64,000 nt of DNA, from assembly GCA_016201105.1 (NCBI GenBank), contig JACQDN010000007.1, positions 1 to 64,000 on the forward strand, written 5' to 3'. The notes beneath the pieces were generated by a model that was not told the origin of the DNA, did not search any database, and saw only the letters and a list, made by a program, of their open reading frames with translations. Origin of the DNA: Pseudomonadota bacterium. Lineage in GTDB: Bacteria; Pseudomonadota; Alphaproteobacteria; Micropepsales; Micropepsaceae. The translations under genes were made by a program, and so were the position numbers. Of the stretch, positions 9,563-18,382 are shown piece after piece (within the stretch, counting starts at the first letter, position 1; each line of letters starts with the position of its first letter).

Positions 9563-10223
9563 CGAACCTGTATCCAAACGCCGTGATATCCCGAGCGTAG
9601 ACTTTGCGCACAATTTCGCGCGTTATCGGTGTGTAATAGTCTGCATAGCTATCATGCCCGCTTGGGTTCACCACCGGCAGGGTAACGTTTTTTCCCAACC
9701 TGGCGGCGACTTTGGAGAAATCCTCGGACAACCTTTCAAATCTGCCGAGAAAATCCATCATGATGTCGTCACGCTCGTTCAGCACGTAGTGAGACTGCGG
9801 CAGGAAGTGCACCCATGACCGAATATTCTCCGGCGTCACCCAATGCAGCACAAAGTCTTCGAAGGTCTCGAATTTTTGAACCGTCTTCTGCGCCCATTCA
9901 TGATCCCGGTCGTTCATCCCACCCGCTTGAAGATAGAAGTAGGTCGAAACCAGTCGGTCCCACGGGTTTCTGACAAAGGCGAACTTGAAATAGCTTTTGA
10001 ACTTCGCAGGATTCGCACGCTGATACTCCGTATAGGGAATATGCCTCGAAGCCGCGCCAAACAGCGACTGCGCGATACCTGTTCCAGCAGTCTTTGGAAT
10101 GTGTATGAATATGCATTGGTTGTGATTGGGGTAGCCGGCATAGATGCCGCGACCGCGTAAATCCGCCAATCGTACACGCCATTGCGCGGGAATCAGCTCG
10201 CGTGCATCCAGGCTCAATCTCAA
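9555..10223 (-). CDS. Sulfotransferase (Sulfotransfer_2 type)
   Basis: 222 residues. The PAPS 5'-phosphosulfate loop appears as HIPKTAGTGI (residues 41-50) and the 3'-phosphate site as FVRNPWDRLVS (from about 83), the two hallmarks of membrane-associated carbohydrate sulfotransferases. The expected reaction is transfer of sulfate from PAPS to a hydroxyl of the polysaccharide repeat unit. The gene overlaps the flippase gene upstream by 4 bp and the methyltransferase downstream by 8 bp. No PAPS-synthesis genes are in the window, so the donor must come from elsewhere in the genome. Confidence 0.85.
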   Translation of the reverse strand: MRLSLDARELIPAQWRVRLADLRGRGIYAGYPNHNQCIFIHIPKTAGTGIAQSLFGAASRHIPYTEYQRANPAKFKSYFKFAFVRNPWDRLVSTYFYLQAGGMNDRDHEWAQKTVQKFETFEDFVLHWVTPENIRSWVHFLPQSHYVLNERDDIMMDFLGRFERLSEDFSKVAARLGKNVTLPVVNPSGHDSYADYYTPITREIVRKVYARDITAFGYRFDG

Positions 10224-11704
10224 TTTTCCGCGTTCAAGTTGAATACGCCACTGCGGATATGACGGAGGAGGTCCAGGTCATCCTCGTGTAGTCCCTGCAG
10301 CAGGCTCGCAGCCAGGAAAACAGCGTACATTATTGCCAGCGTGACAGTCAGCGTGAATGCCCCGAGGGCAAATTTGGTAGCAAGAACTGCAAATCCAACC
10401 GCAATCGTTGCTATCGTCGGCAAACCCCAACCTAGGAACCTGCGGTTCCACCAATTCATTCCCAAGCGCCGACGAAGCAGGATCACGATTGCCGTATTGA
10501 TAAATATATTTGCAGCCATGGATGCTGTCGCTGCTCCCAAGAGGCCAAATTTGGGAATGAGCGTGACTACAAGAACAGTTAACAGGAGGGCCGAAAGAAT
10601 GTCTAAACGCAACGCAAGGCGTTCGAGACCGCACATCATCGTGACCGCACCACATGGACCAGACGCAAGATTGAAAAACTGTGCCGCAACGAAAATCCAG
10701 AGAGGTACAACGCCCTGATCCGCAAAGACCGGGCCGAACAGAGAAAGTAGCGGACGGGCGAAAAGCATCAGAAATAGCATCAGAGGCAATGAAGCGCGTA
10801 CGATCCAATCCGTCATAAGGGCATATAAACTTTGGCGTTCTACCGAGTCGTTCCTACTCTGCGCGGCCGACAGCATCGGAGCGCCAACCATTAGAAACAT
10901 TTGATTGAACACAACAGGCAGCTGCTGCAGCTGACGCACCACCATCAAAACTCCGACCGCGCTGCTGCTAATGAAGATGCCAAGCACGAAGCGATCGAGG
11001 CTGCCGGTTACCGCACTTAAAAGTGCCGCTGCGTAACAGACCATCGCGTAGCGTCGCCACACTGGAACGAGCGAACCGCCCGCCCCATTCTGCGTTCTGG
11101 GTAGCAATGCAAACTCTCGCCAAAGACCGTAGGCCATCCACAGAGTAGCGGACAGCGACGCGATAACCGTCGCCCAAATATATCCGAGAAGGCGCAAGCC
11201 TATCGAAAAGCCGATTACCGTCAAACTCGCCTTTACGACCAACGCAATGAATGAGGAGCCAATGAGCAGGTGGCGAACTTCTTGGAGCCCGCGCAACGCT
11301 TGCTGTTGAAAAAACGAAGCCAAACTCAGTGGAATCGCCAAGCAGATCACTGCGACTGCACCTTTGTGCCCGGCAATTGACGGCCACCATCGCCCGAGCG
11401 GATCAAGTAGGAGAAGAACCACCAGATAAGCAGCGATCCCCACGGACAAAGAAATCAACAAGCCGCCGCCCACCAATCGCCGAATATTGGAATACTCCCG
11501 TCGCTCGAGATATTCCGGAATGAATCGGACGGCAGTCTGCGGCAATCCGAAGGCTATAAGGCCGACAATAGTCGCAACGCTACCGTCCAAGAGACTGTAA
11601 ATGCCTAGGCCTTCGGCCCCCAAAATTCTCGAGACGTAGATCTGTAAGGGCAGGCCAACGGCAAGCGTGAATATGTTGGCAGCTAGCACATAAAGCGTCT
11701 GCAC
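10220..11704 (-). CDS. Wzx-type polysaccharide flippase
   Basis: About 494 residues with 12 or more hydrophobic segments in the MVF/MATE-like arrangement; SRILGAEGLGIYSLLDG near residue 25 and a central SLDRFVLGIFISSSAVGV match the Polysacc_synt family. It should flip a polyprenyl-diphosphate-linked repeat unit across the inner membrane. The start used is a GTG at 11704. The frame stays open upstream for about 41 codons without ATG, GTG or TTG, and the last part of it looks protein-like, so the true N-terminus could lie upstream with a rare start. It overlaps the sulfotransferase by 4 bp. Confidence 0.87.
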   Translation of the reverse strand: MQTLYVLAANIFTLAVGLPLQIYVSRILGAEGLGIYSLLDGSVATIVGLIAFGLPQTAVRFIPEYLERREYSNIRRLVGGGLLISLSVGIAAYLVVLLLLDPLGRWWPSIAGHKGAVAVICLAIPLSLASFFQQQALRGLQEVRHLLIGSSFIALVVKASLTVIGFSIGLRLLGYIWATVIASLSATLWMAYGLWREFALLPRTQNGAGGSLVPVWRRYAMVCYAAALLSAVTGSLDRFVLGIFISSSAVGVLMVVRQLQQLPVVFNQMFLMVGAPMLSAAQSRNDSVERQSLYALMTDWIVRASLPLMLFLMLFARPLLSLFGPVFADQGVVPLWIFVAAQFFNLASGPCGAVTMMCGLERLALRLDILSALLLTVLVVTLIPKFGLLGAATASMAANIFINTAIVILLRRRLGMNWWNRRFLGWGLPTIATIAVGFAVLATKFALGAFTLTVTLAIMYAVFLAASLLQGLHEDDLDLLRHIRSGVFNLNAEN

Positions 11705-11824
11705 ACCCAGCTTTCTAGCTATCGGCCCGGACGGAACATCTGCGATGGAAGAGTTCAGCGAGGTTGGCTTAGGTCCCAGCCCGATACTCCTGCGGTTGGT
11801 CTGACGGCGTGATGTATACGAGAA

Positions 11825-12970
11825 CTATTGAACATAACTTGTCAGACGATTGTAGATTTCATGCGGCCGTGGCTGCCTCAGCCATCCTGGCGTGCATCCT
11901 TCATAGGCGTCGTAAAGGTCAATATCTGTCGCAAAGCGCAAGTTGGGATACAAATTCAGTAACGCTTTCACAAATGTTCCCAGCAACAGACGCGATTCCG
12001 AAGCGCGGCCTGAAAAGCGTGTCAAATAGTTGATTGAATGGGAGCAAACCACGATCGGAAATCCTCTTTCAGCAGCACGCATTGCCTGATCTAGAGCTGC
12101 GGTGACGAGATCGAAACCCAGTAAGACCGGCTCGAAAAACACATTGCGCTGCAGGGTGAGCAATCCTTCCTCATCCATCAAGGCGCCAGTACCTACGGAT
12201 TGCGCGACTTTGATGCCGAGTTTCCGCCAGAGGCGCATTGTCGTATCGTTAGCGCGATACCCTGGGGCGCATGTTGACTGGGGAATGCCACCGAACGTCT
12301 CGGCAAAAAGGTCTGCGCCTTTCGATAACCAGTCCCACTGATCTGTTTCAGATAAAAATGTTTCACCGCCAACACGACTCACCAGTGCAAAATTGTACTC
12401 AGAGGTCAGCGAGGCAAGATAGGGGATGTCCTGTTCGACCAATTTTCGGATGAGATCTCCGCGCGGCGACCTTTCTGATAACGACGCGACAAATTGCACG
12501 GGATTGAAATGGGTAAATCCATGCAGCGCCGGAAAAAACACTTTGCGCTCTATATTGCGTCGATAGACATGAACGAGGTGATCCTTCCATGGGTGCGGAA
12601 AACCATCTTTGATGGCAATCCACCGCAATGTCCGGAATCCTTCATTGCGCATTCGTTGCAAATCGGCATTCGCGAGGATGAAATTTGCAACGAAGCACGG
12701 TGAAACACCATCACGGTCATGAAAGCCACTCAACACGTCGCCGAGTGCCAGCACGTCGTTCTCGGTTTCCAGACCAAAGAAATCCCACGGGGAATTCCCG
12801 ACAGGCAGGCCCTTGGATTTGAGCGTTTCTAAGGCCTGCAATGACGGAAGTCCGACACGTCCCCAATCGTCGCTTTGGAATACGACTGTCGGCCGTACCG
12901 GCGCTGGCGCCGTGAGAGTTCGGCGCAATGTGCGCAAACGCCGCCCGGCACGTCGGAAAATCGATGTCAA
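11825..12970 (-). CDS. Polysaccharide deacetylase-like protein with SDDWG motif
   Basis: 381 residues. The opening strand TVVFQSDDWGRVGLPS places two aspartates where CE4 deacetylases have TFDDG, and the later segments HGFTHFNPVQ, CAPGYRANDTTMRLWRKLG and FPIVVCSHSINYLTRF give candidate His ligands and the typical barrel strands. It looks like a divergent member of the glycoside hydrolase/deacetylase beta-alpha barrel superfamily. No signal peptide is evident. It overlaps the upstream FemAB-like gene by 4 bp. Whether it is catalytically active cannot be told; the changed motif makes the substrate uncertain. Confidence 0.65.
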   Translation of the reverse strand: MTSIFRRAGRRLRTLRRTLTAPAPVRPTVVFQSDDWGRVGLPSLQALETLKSKGLPVGNSPWDFFGLETENDVLALGDVLSGFHDRDGVSPCFVANFILANADLQRMRNEGFRTLRWIAIKDGFPHPWKDHLVHVYRRNIERKVFFPALHGFTHFNPVQFVASLSERSPRGDLIRKLVEQDIPYLASLTSEYNFALVSRVGGETFLSETDQWDWLSKGADLFAETFGGIPQSTCAPGYRANDTTMRLWRKLGIKVAQSVGTGALMDEEGLLTLQRNVFFEPVLLGFDLVTAALDQAMRAAERGFPIVVCSHSINYLTRFSGRASESRLLLGTFVKALLNLYPNLRFATDIDLYDAYEGCTPGWLRQPRPHEIYNRLTSYVQ

Positions 12971-14004
12971 TGAGCCCCCGCCCGTATCACATTCCGAAAA
13001 CGAGAGAGTGCCGGGCGCAACTCATACTGCAGGGGTGGAATAAAACCGACAGGCTTACCTCCAAACCCCCGTTTGAAGTGCATAATGCCATCAATGCCCG
13101 CCGCTCCGCCGCCTCCGCCGAAGTCGAATTCGGTACAGCCAATATCCTTCGACCAGCAAATGGCTCGCCAGAGCGCTGGATGCGAAATCGGCAAACTTGG
13201 CGCACGCTCGACAGCGGACGCGCCGTAGACATAGTGGGCGCACAATCCAGCCCGCAATACCAGAACGCCTCCAAGAAGCACACCCCCCAGCTCGGAGAGA
13301 AATAGCCCGCCGCGATCATTCATCGACAACAACCGATTCGCCAACTCAATGAAATTCGTACGCGGGAGAAATTGAAAATTTCGCAGTTGTCCGCGTGCGC
13401 TGTAAATCTCGAAGAAACTCTTGAAATCGTCTTTGGACTTCGCCACGCGTACATGGATGCCAGCTCGCTCGGCGCGCCGTATTTCCCGGCGCGTAGATTT
13501 GCTCAGATTGGCGAACATAGTGTCGATACTTTGCGTGACATCGAGTCTTAATGTCGATTGCGATTCCACTCGGTCAACGCGCCGCCAACCTCCAGCGCTT
13601 AGCGGCAAATCAAAATCATCCACATCATCTGTGACCACCTGAGGGTTGATCGATAGCTCTACAAGTTTGTTCGCTCGGCAATACGTGAGGAGATTCGCAA
13701 GTCCCTCATTCATGGCCTCAGCGTTGGCAGCCACGGGCCCCTTCGGAATCGCCATGCTCCGCAATCCAGGGAACAAGCGACTGAATGCATAGTTCGCAAT
13801 GCCATAGGCAAAGAAGACGGTGCTCGTATTGTGACGCAGAACAATCGAAGTTTGATCTATCCCCCCGCCCAGGCAATCGGCTCCACAAAATGCTGGGTCC
13901 TGGTAGGGGTTGGACATTCGCGAAGAGTCGAGAAATCGGCGAACGGATGACTGCACGTCAATAGGAAAATTGCAGAAGTCCTGGCTCGAGGTAAATTCAA
14001 GCAC
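12967..14004 (-). CDS. FemAB/GNAT-like acyl or aminoacyl transferase
   Basis: About 345 residues. The segments FANLSKSTRREIRRAERAGI, LSELGGVLLGGVLVLRAG, HYVYGASAVERA and CTEFDFGGGGGAAGIDGIMHFKRGFGG match the FemAB/GNAT fold of polysaccharide-cluster proteins. The GTG at 14004 overlaps the upstream glycosyltransferase stop by 8 bp and is preferred; a longer frame begins at 14070 but would overlap by 74 bp. Together with the FemAB-like gene at 7771 it suggests that the glycan carries an aminoacyl or acyl substituent. Substrate and donor are unknown. Confidence 0.72.
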   Translation of the reverse strand: MLEFTSSQDFCNFPIDVQSSVRRFLDSSRMSNPYQDPAFCGADCLGGGIDQTSIVLRHNTSTVFFAYGIANYAFSRLFPGLRSMAIPKGPVAANAEAMNEGLANLLTYCRANKLVELSINPQVVTDDVDDFDLPLSAGGWRRVDRVESQSTLRLDVTQSIDTMFANLSKSTRREIRRAERAGIHVRVAKSKDDFKSFFEIYSARGQLRNFQFLPRTNFIELANRLLSMNDRGGLFLSELGGVLLGGVLVLRAGLCAHYVYGASAVERAPSLPISHPALWRAICWSKDIGCTEFDFGGGGGAAGIDGIMHFKRGFGGKPVGFIPPLQYELRPALSRFRNVIRAGAH

Positions 14005-15145
14005 CGGTACCAACCGTCGTGCGGCAATCCTCGAGTACTTCAAGGATTCGAGCTTCCCATCGCGGTGCAATCACGTCCCAATTCCAATCCGCCGCCATGA
14101 TTTTGCCGACCTCACCCATCCTCTTTGCAAGAGCAGGATCGCTCAGCAATTGACCCAGTCGCGCGAACAACTCGTCGTCGTTCCAGACGACAAATCCGTT
14201 ACGCCCGTCGACGACTGTGGGCGCTTCGTAAAATCCGAAAACAATCTGTGCCAATCCTGCTGCCGCAGCTTCTTGAGTAACTTTGGGAACGCCTTCGCTC
14301 AGAGACGGCAACACGAGAATGTCCGCTCCCGAGAATTGACGCGCCAACACGTCAGGCTGCACTGCGCCTGCGAATTCGATGTTGCGCAACCCGCGATTCG
14401 CGATTTCGTGCTGGAGCGCCGCGCGCTCCTGTCCCTCCCCGAACCAGCGAAAATCCGCTTGCGGAAACCGCGCTGCCAGAGAGACAAACACATCCGGCCG
14501 TTTCCATTTGTTGACCCCGCCAGCGCAAATTACTTCGAGGCGAGCGCTCGCTCCCAGTTTTTTCGGCGTCCGCCATAATTCCAAATCCACACCAAGAGGC
14601 AGGACGCTGACCTTATTGCCGTACAATGCAGCGGCTTGGTGACCAAGGAATGGACTGATTGCAATAATGTGGTCGGCCATGGAGTAGACCCCTTCCATGC
14701 GCCGAAGCCGGCTCGAATTGACTTGCTGGGAAAATACAGTATGGCCTGCAACCTGAGAAAATCGCTGTTCGCGCAGGTTATCTCCCTCGAGTGCCAACAG
14801 TCCTTCCAGCGTTGCAATGATAGGTATTTTGCGGCCGGTCAGCGCCCTCGTCCTCAGAGCTAGCCAATCAACGCGATGATGCAAGCCTGGATAGAAAATC
14901 GCATCGAACGACCGCAGATAGGTCGTGAAGAATGCCAGACGCCACCACCTATCATTGCGCAACGAAATGACTTCGACGTTTGGATTGCTTGCGACAGCAC
15001 TATCCGGTTCACCGAACGCAACAACGCTTGGGCGTACTTCCCTGTTTCGCCAGTGGCGCAATATGGCTTGTGTGTTCTTCGCCTGGGCATTGAAATTGTG
15101 AAGGTCGGCACTTCTGGCAAAGAATATTCTCTCAATATTTCGCAT
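13997..15145 (-). CDS. Family 4 (GT-B) glycosyltransferase
   Basis: 382 residues. The N-terminal domain includes FDAIFYPGLHHRVDWLALR. The C-terminal domain has LEVICAGGVNKWKRPDVFVSL and the motif LSEGVPKVTQEAAAAGLAQI, a GT4-type donor site in which the usual E-x7-E is recognisable. The ATG at 15145 lies 12 bases downstream of the stop of the unrecognised GT-B-like gene. Specificity unknown; it is one of five glycosyltransferase-like genes of the minus-strand operon. Confidence 0.82.
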   Translation of the reverse strand: MRNIERIFFARSADLHNFNAQAKNTQAILRHWRNREVRPSVVAFGEPDSAVASNPNVEVISLRNDRWWRLAFFTTYLRSFDAIFYPGLHHRVDWLALRTRALTGRKIPIIATLEGLLALEGDNLREQRFSQVAGHTVFSQQVNSSRLRRMEGVYSMADHIIAISPFLGHQAAALYGNKVSVLPLGVDLELWRTPKKLGASARLEVICAGGVNKWKRPDVFVSLAARFPQADFRWFGEGQERAALQHEIANRGLRNIEFAGAVQPDVLARQFSGADILVLPSLSEGVPKVTQEAAAAGLAQIVFGFYEAPTVVDGRNGFVVWNDDELFARLGQLLSDPALAKRMGEVGKIMAADWNWDVIAPRWEARILEVLEDCRTTVGTGA

Positions 15146-15157
15146 GGAAAACCGCGA

Positions 15158-16471
15158 TTACGCCGTCACTCGCGCTGCCAAGTCGGTTCCGCGGACCAGA
15201 CCAAGAAGTGCGCGCCTGTCCGAAAGAAACACCTCCCGCTTCTCCGAGGAATCGACCATGTCGAGAAATATTTCGCGCTGTGCCGGCCAGTGTAGTGAAA
15301 CCTCGCGAAACGGAAAAACGACGTCGTCGTACTCGACGCTGTCGTCGACCAGTGTTGCTGGAACAATATTCTCGCAAAGCGCATCGAATAGGGTGGTCGA
15401 ATACCAAGTCAACAAAATGCAAGGCCGATAGCAATCGATAAATTGCTCGAAGGACAACGATGCTGGCGTAAACTCAATACCATCGGCTTCACGCCATCGC
15501 TGCCAGTAACCGGATTTGTCTTGAGGATGCGTGCGTATCACTACCGGTATGCCCGCCGACCGCGCCCATTCGATGAAAGACGAGCAATGGTCGTAGCCTC
15601 GTGTCTGACCATAAGCGGCAGCAATTGCGACGACGCGTTCCGGTACAATTTTGCTCGCGCGGGCTTCGCGCAGCGCCACCGACGATCCCGGCAACCTTTG
15701 CTGAATATGATTTGCCTCGACCAGATCGAAACAAACAACTTTCTCGAAGTCAGGATATACGGTGCTGTGCCGCTGAAATCCATGCATGAAGTAGACCGAA
15801 CTTACGCCCGCAACTGTCGCAGCGTGGGAAACGTAGCTGGCCGCGCTGAATGCAACTTGGTACCGTTGCCCGTTCGCCTGAATCAATCTGCGAAACCAGG
15901 CGCGGTAATAGACGTATTTAAACCCGTAAAGAACGAAGAAGGTAAGGCATCGTTCGGAGGAAAGACCTCGGTTCGATCGTGGGCTTAGTTCCAGCCAAGA
16001 CTCGGCGACAACGGCTCTCCACTCACGCAAGAGCGATCTCAAGTCTATTTTGAGAACGCGCATAAACGCAGAAATATCGAATTCATCAAGGCGTTGCGAC
16101 GGCAGCCCCGTCATTCGATCGAATTGAGACAGCAGGTCCGGCTCACGTAATGCCCCGATCCCGACAAATAAAGGTCCACCGCGGAATTGGGCGCCACGCA
16201 CGACCATTTGGCGAATTGACAGTTGAAGGAGAAGAATCAGGCTTAAAATCGCAGCAACCGTCCGCGCAAGGCCTACCTTGGCGCTGACATCTAGTATCCG
16301 CGCTGCCAGCTTGCCCCAAGACCCACGATCCGGATCGGCTTGACCGACCTGAGCGCGAATGGCACCCGGCTGCGCGTACAGCCATCGAATTTCACGTGGC
16401 AGTTTTTGTATCGCGCAGGCCAATTGTTCGATCGGGTTTAGCGACAGGTGATCACCAAGCGGATGGAGCAC
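15158..16471 (-). CDS. Unrecognised GT-B-like protein, candidate sialyltransferase
   Basis: About 437 residues. I do not recognise the family with confidence. One hydrophobic stretch near residues 78-90 is followed by a soluble region with VYFMHGFQRHSTVYPDFEKV, VVIRTHPQDKSGYWQRW and LLTWYSTTLFDALCENIVPAT. The HP and ST-T-L-x-D-A-L motifs resemble capsule and CDP-glycerol-type GT-B enzymes; bacterial sialyltransferases also have an HP motif. It lies directly next to neuA, neuC and neuB, so use of CMP-sialic acid is a reasonable guess, but only from context. The start is a GTG without a clear ribosome-binding site; the frame stays open a further 11 codons upstream. Confidence 0.6.
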   Translation of the reverse strand: MLHPLGDHLSLNPIEQLACAIQKLPREIRWLYAQPGAIRAQVGQADPDRGSWGKLAARILDVSAKVGLARTVAAILSLILLLQLSIRQMVVRGAQFRGGPLFVGIGALREPDLLSQFDRMTGLPSQRLDEFDISAFMRVLKIDLRSLLREWRAVVAESWLELSPRSNRGLSSERCLTFFVLYGFKYVYYRAWFRRLIQANGQRYQVAFSAASYVSHAATVAGVSSVYFMHGFQRHSTVYPDFEKVVCFDLVEANHIQQRLPGSSVALREARASKIVPERVVAIAAAYGQTRGYDHCSSFIEWARSAGIPVVIRTHPQDKSGYWQRWREADGIEFTPASLSFEQFIDCYRPCILLTWYSTTLFDALCENIVPATLVDDSVEYDDVVFPFREVSLHWPAQREIFLDMVDSSEKREVFLSDRRALLGLVRGTDLAARVTA

Positions 16472-16504
16472 AGGAACGAGCAGGCTTCGGTTGTGGGCAG
16501 AAGT

Positions 16505-17221
16505 TCACGACAAGTGCTGTGGCCTGTGACTCAAAACGATTTCCGCCAACTGCAGATCCAGTGGCGTGTCGATATCGATGCTGTCTTCCTGCGACATCAT
16601 GAAGGGCATGGCGGGTTCGAGAAAAAATCCCTCCGCTCTGCGGCGAAAGTCATCGCTGCCCATCAAGTATATCGCCCCATTTTGCCGGTAGACCTTACCC
16701 AGGGCCTGCACCGGACGTCCCAGATCGCTAGCCCGTTCATAAGGTGCAAGGCAGCCGGTCTCGTCTACCGTCAGATACTTGGCTGGATGATGCTCCACTT
16801 CGCAAACGCTCAATGCGGATGCGAACTGCTTCGCGGAAAATAACTTGATGCAATCTGCAAGGTGCCGCTGCGTGCGCAACGGCGAAGTGGGTTGAAGCAG
16901 CACAAAATGCTGCGGATACCTTCCCTGTTTTTCCAGCATATCCAACGCGTGCAACACAACATCGCGCGAGCTCGCAGCGTCCGATGCCAGCCCAACCGGC
17001 CGCTCAATCACGCTCGCGCCGGCCGATCTTGAGACATCCGCAATCTCTGCGTCCTCGGTGCTGACGAACACAGATTTCACCAGCGGACAGTTGAGGCCGG
17101 CCGCGATCGAATAGCTGATCAAAGGTTTTCCCAGCAACAGCCTGACATTCTTTCGCGGCAGTCGCTTGGATCCGCCCCGCGCCGGGACGATTGCGATCAG
17201 CGAATCGAGAGAGTCAGTCAC
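16505..17221 (-). CDS. neuA: N-acylneuraminate cytidylyltransferase (CMP-sialic acid synthetase)
   Basis: 238 residues. The nucleotide-binding loop IVPARGGSKRLPRKN at about residues 10-24 is diagnostic of CMP-sugar synthetases, and LQPTSPLRT, RQNGAIYL and EEDSIDIDTPLD-like SQEDSIDIDTPLDL are conserved in NeuA. It activates sialic acid (Neu5Ac or a related nonulosonate) with CTP to CMP-sialic acid in the cytoplasm. It is 12 bases downstream of the neuC homologue and in the canonical neuB-neuC-neuA order. Confidence 0.92.
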   Translation of the reverse strand: MTDSLDSLIAIVPARGGSKRLPRKNVRLLLGKPLISYSIAAGLNCPLVKSVFVSTEDAEIADVSRSAGASVIERPVGLASDAASSRDVVLHALDMLEKQGRYPQHFVLLQPTSPLRTQRHLADCIKLFSAKQFASALSVCEVEHHPAKYLTVDETGCLAPYERASDLGRPVQALGKVYRQNGAIYLMGSDDFRRRAEGFFLEPAMPFMMSQEDSIDIDTPLDLQLAEIVLSHRPQHLS

Positions 17222-17233
17222 AATCGAATACGA

Positions 17234-18382
17234 TCATTCTCTGTCGACAAACGATTTCTGCACGTCACGTCGCCAGACCTCCGGAGATCGCAACGCATGC
17301 ATGAATTTCAACGCGCTTCGACCATCCCCGAAATACCCGGTCGAAGCTACGGGTCCCAACGTCAGCACCCGTTTGATTCCCTCGACGATCTCATTCGAAT
17401 CGTTGCCCACCGAGATGATGGATTGGTGGGCAAAGCGACCTTTCTGACGAGTGCCGACATCCACACTCGGAACGCCAAATACGGGCGCCTCCCTCACGCC
17501 CGCGCTCGAATTTCCGACTATGAACCGGGCGTTCTTCAGCAGAGAGACAAAGTACTCGAAGCGCAACGACGGCAAGATTCTGAACTGCGGTGAATTCCGA
17601 AGGCGCTCATACGCCCCCAATATCTCAAGCGTGCCGCTGTCATTGTTCGGATAGATCACGACAAAATTTTCGCCGCTTTCCAATAAGGAGTCGACGAACT
17701 GGTTGGCATGGCGAGCAATGGCGCCGACTTCGGTCGTCACCGGATGAAAAATCGCAATCGCATAGCGATCGAATTCAATTTCGTACCGGCTACGAACCAT
17801 TTCGAGCGAGGGGAGCGACTGAGACAGCATCACGTCTATGTCGGGCGAGCCGATCACGAAAATCGAATCGCGTGATTCACCCATGCGCATCAAACGTTGA
17901 GCGGCTGCTTCATTCGCAACAAAGTGAAGGTGCGCCAATTTCGATACCGAATGGCGGATCAGGCCGTCGATGGTCCCCGACAATTCACCACCTTCGATGT
18001 GCGCGGTGCGGATGTTCCGAATGGATCCGACGATTGCGCCGGCCAGCGCTTCCGGCCGATCGCCGTGAACAACGATCAGATCGGGTGGACTGTCGTGCAC
18101 ATAGCGTCCGAGGCCATGGATGGTATTGGCAAGCACCAAATCCATCGGTTCATCCAGAATTTGATTTACGTAGACGTAGGGATTGTCGAACCCACTATCG
18201 CGCACCTCTTTTACCGTGCGCCCATAGCGTTCCAACGTATGCATCCCGGTGACAAAAAGCTGGCATTCGAATTCCGAGTCCTCGCGAACGGCGGTCATGA
18301 GAGGTTTCAGCTTGCCGAAATCGGCACGCGTGCCCGTCAGGAATAAGATGCGCTTCACGTTGGCTTCGCTGCTATTCGACAT
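17234..18382 (-). CDS. neuC: UDP-GlcNAc 2-epimerase, hydrolysing
   Basis: About 382 residues and full length for the family. Motifs VKRILFLTGTRADFGKLKPL at the N-terminus, VVHGDRPEALAGA, HIEGGELSGTIDGLIRHSVS, FHPVTTE and IVGNSSAGVREAPVFGVPSV match the hydrolysing NeuC/SiaA enzymes, which turn UDP-GlcNAc into ManNAc plus UDP, the first committed step of sialic-acid synthesis. The ATG at 18382 overlaps the neuB stop by 11 bp; a GTG at 18358 just before KRILFL would avoid overlap. An in-frame ATG at 18394 is less likely. Confidence 0.92.
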   Translation of the reverse strand: MSNSSEANVKRILFLTGTRADFGKLKPLMTAVREDSEFECQLFVTGMHTLERYGRTVKEVRDSGFDNPYVYVNQILDEPMDLVLANTIHGLGRYVHDSPPDLIVVHGDRPEALAGAIVGSIRNIRTAHIEGGELSGTIDGLIRHSVSKLAHLHFVANEAAAQRLMRMGESRDSIFVIGSPDIDVMLSQSLPSLEMVRSRYEIEFDRYAIAIFHPVTTEVGAIARHANQFVDSLLESGENFVVIYPNNDSGTLEILGAYERLRNSPQFRILPSLRFEYFVSLLKNARFIVGNSSAGVREAPVFGVPSVDVGTRQKGRFAHQSIISVGNDSNEIVEGIKRVLTLGPVASTGYFGDGRSALKFMHALRSPEVWRRDVQKSFVDRE

